Shown: one piece after another, positions 61,057 through 64,000 of the stretch
How the letters are laid out: every line of letters starts with the position of its first letter
How positions within the stretch are numbered: the stretch's first letter is position 1
NCBI GenBank assembly: GCA_033182465.1
Contig: CP137319.1
Span: forward strand, 2,604,001-2,668,000
Source: Sanghuangporus weigelae
Taxonomy: Eukaryota; Basidiomycota; Agaricomycetes; Hymenochaetales; Hymenochaetaceae
Direction of reading: 5' to 3'
DNA: 64,000 nucleotides
Position numbers and translations under genes: made by a program
Notes under the pieces: generated by a model
Databases searched by the model: none
What the model was told of the DNA's origin: nothing
Seen by the model: the letters and a program-made list of their open reading frames with translations, nothing else

Positions 61057-63879
61057 TGAAGAGTAAGACTAAAGCTTGGGAGCGTACGAAGTCGTTACAA
61101 CCAGTTCCGCGGTATTCCGACTGGTTTCGCCCGGTTCCGACTGGTTTCGCTGGAGCGAGTGGACTTAGCAAGAACGCCATAGTCTAAATGGCACGTGCAC
61201 CGTTCCGTGATCGGCCATCATATAAGACACGGCGGAAGAATCACGCGACGATCCTACACGCGTCAATCACAAGTCTCCGGATCCCGGATCCGTACTCCTG
61301 ACAAAGAGATTTGACCCTGCAGCGTCGTCCACAGTCCCTCTCCCATTCAAAACGTCGCAGATTTGCTCTGTAAGGCTAGCCGAGGTCTTTCCAAGTCTTT
61401 TCCCCAAGTTCCGACTCGTTCCGCTCAAAGACACCCGGTTCCGAAGGCTTCGCTTATGATCTCACCTTTCTATATGCGTCCCGTTTATTTCTTTATGCTC
61501 TCGTTCCGACCATGCTTAGTATTGTTTCTTTCTGTTTTATGTGTCCCTTAACCATTCATATGCGCCCCTCTCCATGGTGGATAAGTGATATGCGTTCCCC
61601 TTTTTCTTATGGCTTATGTTTTCTGACCGATGGGAGGCTCAGTTTGGACGCTTAGTATAAATTTAGCACGACTCTCGTAGTGGGGGGACAGTTTAGTTGG
61701 AGCATAGCAGTTCTCACACCGTCTCAAGTCCCCCAGCTCCGAGTTCTACTTGTTCGTAGTGGACTCTCTCGTCTCCTAAGTCTAATATACGATATTTCGT
61801 GTTCTGTATAGTCGATCGGTGACCTCTCTTCGCAGCATAGCCGTCCGCACGTTCGTATAGTTCGCCGTGTTCGTGTAAAGGACTTCTCTTGTCTCTATCC
61901 TCCGTATCGAAACCTCCTCGCGAGTTCCGATCTGTTTCGCTGGTTTCGCCCGTAACCCAGTTACTTAGCGTGCCGCGTGCTTTCGGTCTCGTAACACCTT
62001 CCCTTCTCCACTGTCGTCGGAAAAGGACACCATATCATCCCCTTCTATCACCGCATAGCCCCTCCGTCTCTCGTATCACGTTTCGGTCACTCAGTTATCG
62101 TCCTCCGCCCATCGTATCGCGTTTCGAATCGTTACGCTGCATTCCGACACTTTAGATTACGAGTGAGATCGGCTGCCGTTGAAACTCCTACGTACTTTCT
62201 GTTAGCAGAGGAGTGTCACAGTTCTGTTGGGGGCTGTCCTGTAGGATCAAGACGAATGGAATGGCGGAAGGATGACTATAGGCTAAAGCTGGGATGATTT
62301 CCGAAGGGTTAAGCTAAGTTCCGAAGCGGTTTCGGAGGGGATGAGTGAGTTTGAGATTTGAGGCTGCTGAAAATATGCGGGGGTGGGGATTTGATCGGAG
62401 AAGAGATGCTAAGAAGCAAGCAGGAGAAGTCGAAGCGAGGGGGATCGGCGGCGGCGATACGATGGTACGAACGATATCCTCACAGGTAATCCTTCAATGG
62501 ATTCGAACCCTGGGGACTAGAAGACGATGAGACGAAGCTTGGGACGATATTCCCAAGGCTTAGAACGAAGCTAGAGTGATCCTACGAGGATCCGATACGA
62601 TGCGACGGGATGCGACGAAACGCGAGGTATTCCGCAGCGTAACGACGCGAAACGACGCGGAAACGGAGCGGGGAGACGAGAGCTGATTAGGGAGACGAGT
62701 AGTTTTCGAGTGAAGATTCTCTAACAGCAACGCGAGTCGAACTGAGCACACTAATCTCAGAACGCGACTGTTAAGCAGAGGTTTCGGGACGTGTGAAGCA
62801 GAACTATCGTATATTTGATAGAGGCAGGGGAGTCGAAGTGAGTACAGTGAGAGTTGAAGTGATTCGACTATAGCAACGAGAGAAGACGAGCAGGACTAGA
62901 AATGGGCTTTCAGATCCGGACTCGACTCCTGTACTGAACTGAACTCTCCTCTACGCGAATAGATTGTCTATTTATAACATTGTCCATCCTGAGCCTTCGA
63001 AGCATCAGGGAGCATAAATGAAGAGAAGTCGGAAGGCATATCATAAAAAGGGGAGCATGGAGAACAAAAGACGAGGTGAACATATCTGGAAAGTAGCGAG
63101 CATATAGATCATAGGGCATAAAACAAAATATGAGCGCATATAGAACATAAAGGGGAAAAGTCGGAGCACAATGCATCGGTTCGAAGCTTGGGAGGCGTCG
63201 GTGGTCGAGTCCGAGTTTCTCAATTCAAACCTCGAGATTGGGACTGATAGGACGAATCAACTGAGCCTTCCTTTGTGGAGTCGACTGGGTGGCTCAGGTG
63301 TCCGATCTGCTACCCTTGTGTGATTTCCAACGTCGTAAGTCCTCTTCAGGCGGCAGTCTGATGCACGAGGCTGTAATAGACCATTCCGCTTCGAATCTTG
63401 TCGATCCGCGCTGGGTTAAGCTGTTACGACGCGGAACGTGGCGGAATATGTGTCACGTGCGTGATTTCGGACTTAGCGTGTCGGTGCTTCTTACACCGTT
63501 GCTTCCCAGTGTGTTAGCACGGTCAATTAGTCACGTTCGAGTTGGTGGTTCGACTAGCGTAGCATTAGTTAGATTAGTTCTTGTGCCTTGTGTTAGTCGG
63601 CTTTCGTCCAGAGCTCGCAGTTGAGCCAGAGAGTCGATTTAGCCTTCGCACCGCCACCATCAATCTCGGGAGAAGCCCATCTTCGGAACCCTTCCTCGAG
63701 CATTTCCCGCGCGTTCCTCAGCCCTCATACAACCCTTCTCTCGTATATTCCATTATCCCTTCATTTCCACTTGCCTTTGGTCTAGGTGTATCTCTCTGCT
63801 AACTACTCAAAGGTATTCTAGGGCAGCCCCTCGAACTTTATACTCCCTGTCCGATATCAGAACAGCCATAGGAGTTTCA
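61057..63879 (+). mobile_element. Family A solo-LTR-like element, copy A1, hosting B1 (fossil)
   Basis: Starts TGAAGAGTAAG, ends GGAGTTTCA. Flanks GCGG (61053-61056) and GTGG (63880-63883) are a 4-bp duplication of the GTGG present at the same place in C1, with one later change. Without B1 it is about 1.5 kb, like A2. A TATA-like TATAAATTTAGC lies near 61657, supporting an LTR promoter on the plus strand. Confidence 0.8.
62180..63495 (-). mobile_element. Family B solo-LTR-like element, copy B1 (fossil)
   Basis: 1316 bp, TGAAACTCC to CTTCTTACA on the plus strand, flanked by a perfect 4-bp repeat CCGT (62176-62179 and 63496-63499). The uninterrupted site is seen in A2 near 50100. A TATA-like TTATAAATAG lies on the minus strand near 62970, so its sense is minus; then both A and B end GGAGTTTCA, which suggests related families. 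It is the youngest layer of the nest here. Confidence 0.8.
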
Positions 63880-64000
63880 GTGGTGTTAGCTGTTAGCGGG
63901 ATTATGTATCTGCTTCAGTGCTTCTAGCGCTCGGGTGGTAATGGGTTACTGTTGCCTAGGCTGCTCAATCGCTTAGGCCCGTGTTAGCTGGTTTGGTTAC

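Larger units (their letters stand above)
59742..64000 (-). mobile_element. Family C element, copy C3, running off the window and hosting A1 (fossil)
   Basis: Starts TGTTAGGGAGTAGGCCC, the reverse complement of the C1/C2 end. It continues to 61056, is interrupted by A1, and resumes at 63884 to the window edge, where by comparison with C1 about 80 bp are missing. Very close to C2. Confidence 0.8.

Noticed and set aside
1-64000. CRISPR arrays, operons with ribosome binding sites, bacterial promoters
   Set aside because: Introns, TATA positions and gene families show a fungal nuclear genome; no regularly spaced short repeats were seen.
1-64000. tRNA and rRNA genes
   Set aside because: I found no cloverleaf-type box A/box B pairs or rRNA words on reading; short tRNAs could be missed without a scan.

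Overview
The window looks like nuclear DNA of a wood- or litter-decaying basidiomycete (Agaricomycetes). Genes are split by many introns of about 48-70 bp with GT..AG ends. There is a secreted GH7 cellulase pair, a Zn2Cys6 regulator with a fungal C-terminal half, and a repeat-rich end made of nested elements. Exon models below were built by reading splice sites and checking phase and family motifs by eye; no alignment or search was run.

Layout. (1) 1-1524: no gene I can support. (2) 1525-9135: a compact group of an NCS1 nucleobase/ureide permease (-), a PuuE-like polysaccharide-deacetylase-fold protein (+), an amidase-signature hydrolase (+) and a second PuuE-like protein (+), followed tail-to-tail by a 15-exon GMC oxidoreductase (-, to 11777). 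It reads like an uptake and amide-hydrolysis cluster for a cyclic nitrogen compound. (3) 12203-20755: a large palindrome. Two GH7 cellobiohydrolase genes with identical predicted proteins face away from the axis on 2.39 kb arms that are almost perfectly identical. The arms are separated by a 3.77 kb AT-rich spacer that holds a solo-LTR-like fossil with a clear 5-bp target duplication. (4) 21021-25504: a BRE4/FUSC-type multi-pass membrane protein. (5) 26085-38028: a divergent pair, an RBR E3 ubiquitin ligase with a DUB-like N-terminal domain (-) and a roughly 9 kb gene for a giant GBP/VLIG-like GTPase ending in a von Willebrand A domain (+). A 130-bp MITE sits between them and a decayed copy of the giant gene's last exon lies downstream. 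(6) 38874-45133: a GPI-anchored Kre9-domain wall protein and a Zn2Cys6 transcription factor. (7) 45960-47850: a decayed integrase-fold transposase and an unrecognised ORF pair. (8) 48655-64000: a nest of TG...CA-ended elements with 4-5 bp target duplications. One is inserted in another up to three deep. Also here are an inverted-repeat pair, a 127-bp tandem array and broken gene pieces.

The items most worth following up are the divergent RBR/giant GTPase pair, the permease-deacetylase-amidase cluster whose two deacetylase-like paralogs have lost different parts of the family motif, and the GH7 palindrome.
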